Assembly (NCBI RefSeq): GCF_020829685.1
Contig: NZ_JAIVFR010000556.1
Coordinates: 1-5,093, forward strand
From: Nostoc sp. CHAB 5715
Lineage (GTDB): Bacteria > Cyanobacteriota > Cyanobacteriia > Cyanobacteriales > Nostocaceae
Length of the DNA: 5,093 bases
Direction of reading: 5' to 3'
Translations under genes and position numbers: made by a program
The notes under the pieces: model-generated
Told to the model about the DNA's origin: nothing
What the model saw: only the letters and a program-made list of their open reading frames with translations
Databases searched by the model: none
Shown: positions 4,683-5,093 of the stretch, in pieces
Numbering within the stretch: the first letter of the stretch is position 1
How the letters are laid out: every line of letters starts with the position of its first letter

Positions 4683-5085
4683 TGGTGTCGACAAACCTAC
4701 ACTGACTTACTGATTCAGTATCAGCCTAAGCCAATTAAAACAGAACAGGAGTATAACAGAGCCTTAACAGCAGTAGAGGGGATGATGTCGGGTGAGTTGA
4801 CAGAGGCTGAAACTGCGCTTTTTGAGTTGTTGGTTCAACGGAATTGAGAATTACGAGTCACGCCATTATTCTATGGGTGAGTCAAAACCTGTGGCTACTT
4901 TAGAATCCCTCATGCATGAGTTTGATGTGCAGCCAACTTCTTTAGTCGAAGTTTTTGGCTCTGTTAAGATTGTTAAAGAAGTGCTTAATGGTCAACGGAA
5001 AGTTAGCCAATCTCAAGCTGAGTCCCTAGTTAAGTTTTTTAATGACCATTATTCTGGGCTTTCCCTAACGGCTCTTGACTTTTAA
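4683..5085 (+). pseudogene. HigA-type helix-turn-helix antitoxin, start lost and frameshifted
   Basis: Two reading frames together spell one HigA-like antitoxin of about 130 residues. The first (codons in phase with 4689) reads QTYTDLLIQYQPKPI, TEQEYNRALTAVEGMM and ELTEAETALFELLVQR, then hits TGA at 4845-4847. The second, one base on, resumes from 4843 with IENYESRHYSMGESKP, then the XRE-like HTH region (VEVFGSVKIVKEVLNGQRKVS) and ends at 5085. The family reads LLVxxIExYExxxYPM continuously across this join, so a single extra base near 4839-4843 explains the break. The first frame is open back to 4653, but has no ATG, GTG or TTG before the conserved region, so the start is also missing. The second half could be called as an 87-residue CDS from TTG 4822, but its first residues (MSCWFNG) are out-of-frame reading; an ATG at 4873 would give a 70-residue DNA-binding fragment. 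No HigB-like toxin is adjacent. Programmed +1 frameshifting or a sequencing error remain possible. Confidence 0.72.
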
Positions 5086-5093
5086 ACTTTTAA

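Noticed and set aside
4822..5085. 87-codon ORF starting at TTG as an intact gene
   Set aside because: Its first seven residues are an out-of-frame reading of the upstream ELLVQR segment; the true gene continues from the other frame, so it is recorded as a pseudogene.

Overview
The window looks like chromosomal DNA of a filamentous, probably heterocyst-forming cyanobacterium (Nostoc/Anabaena type). This is inferred from six perfect HIP1 octamers (GCGATCGC at 1043, 2261, 2453, 3572, 3874 and 4052), an AT-rich background, interspersed GC-rich palindromic repeats of the Nostocales style, a solitary Uma2 (DUF820) gene and small toxin-antitoxin modules. No phage, transposase, CRISPR array, tRNA or rRNA was seen.

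Left part (1-911, + strand): two small genes encode related peptides of 81 and 55 residues. They share a hydrophobic N-terminal half (17 of the first 25 residues identical) but have unrelated tails; the first tail carries four cysteines. A perfect 14-bp inverted repeat separates them and probably acts as a terminator. A second hairpin zone (791-900) lies between the second peptide gene and the convergent Uma2 gene. I cannot assign a function to this pair; it is the least explained part of the window.

Middle (912-3872, - strand): an intact Uma2-family putative nuclease gene has its own promoter. Upstream of it is a full-length RecQ DNA helicase gene (719 aa) with helicase core, RQC zinc site, HRDC and a C-terminal helix-turn-helix-like extension. 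A 125-bp dyad-symmetric interspersed repeat (about 1560-1686) fills the gap between them, so the two genes are probably transcribed separately.

Right part (3873-5093, + strand): a 313-bp intergenic region holds a GC-rich palindromic repeat of the same family as the one at 94-134, in the opposite orientation. It is followed by a compact hicB-hicA toxin-antitoxin operon with a 4-base ATGA overlap. Directly downstream is a damaged HigA-type helix-turn-helix antitoxin gene that lacks a start codon and carries a one-base frameshift near 4840. This end of the window is a small accessory island with one apparently live TA pair beside the remnant of another.

No wholly new multi-gene system can be demonstrated. 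The best leads are the paralogous small-peptide pair with a constant leader and variable tail, and the decayed antitoxin abutting hicBA.
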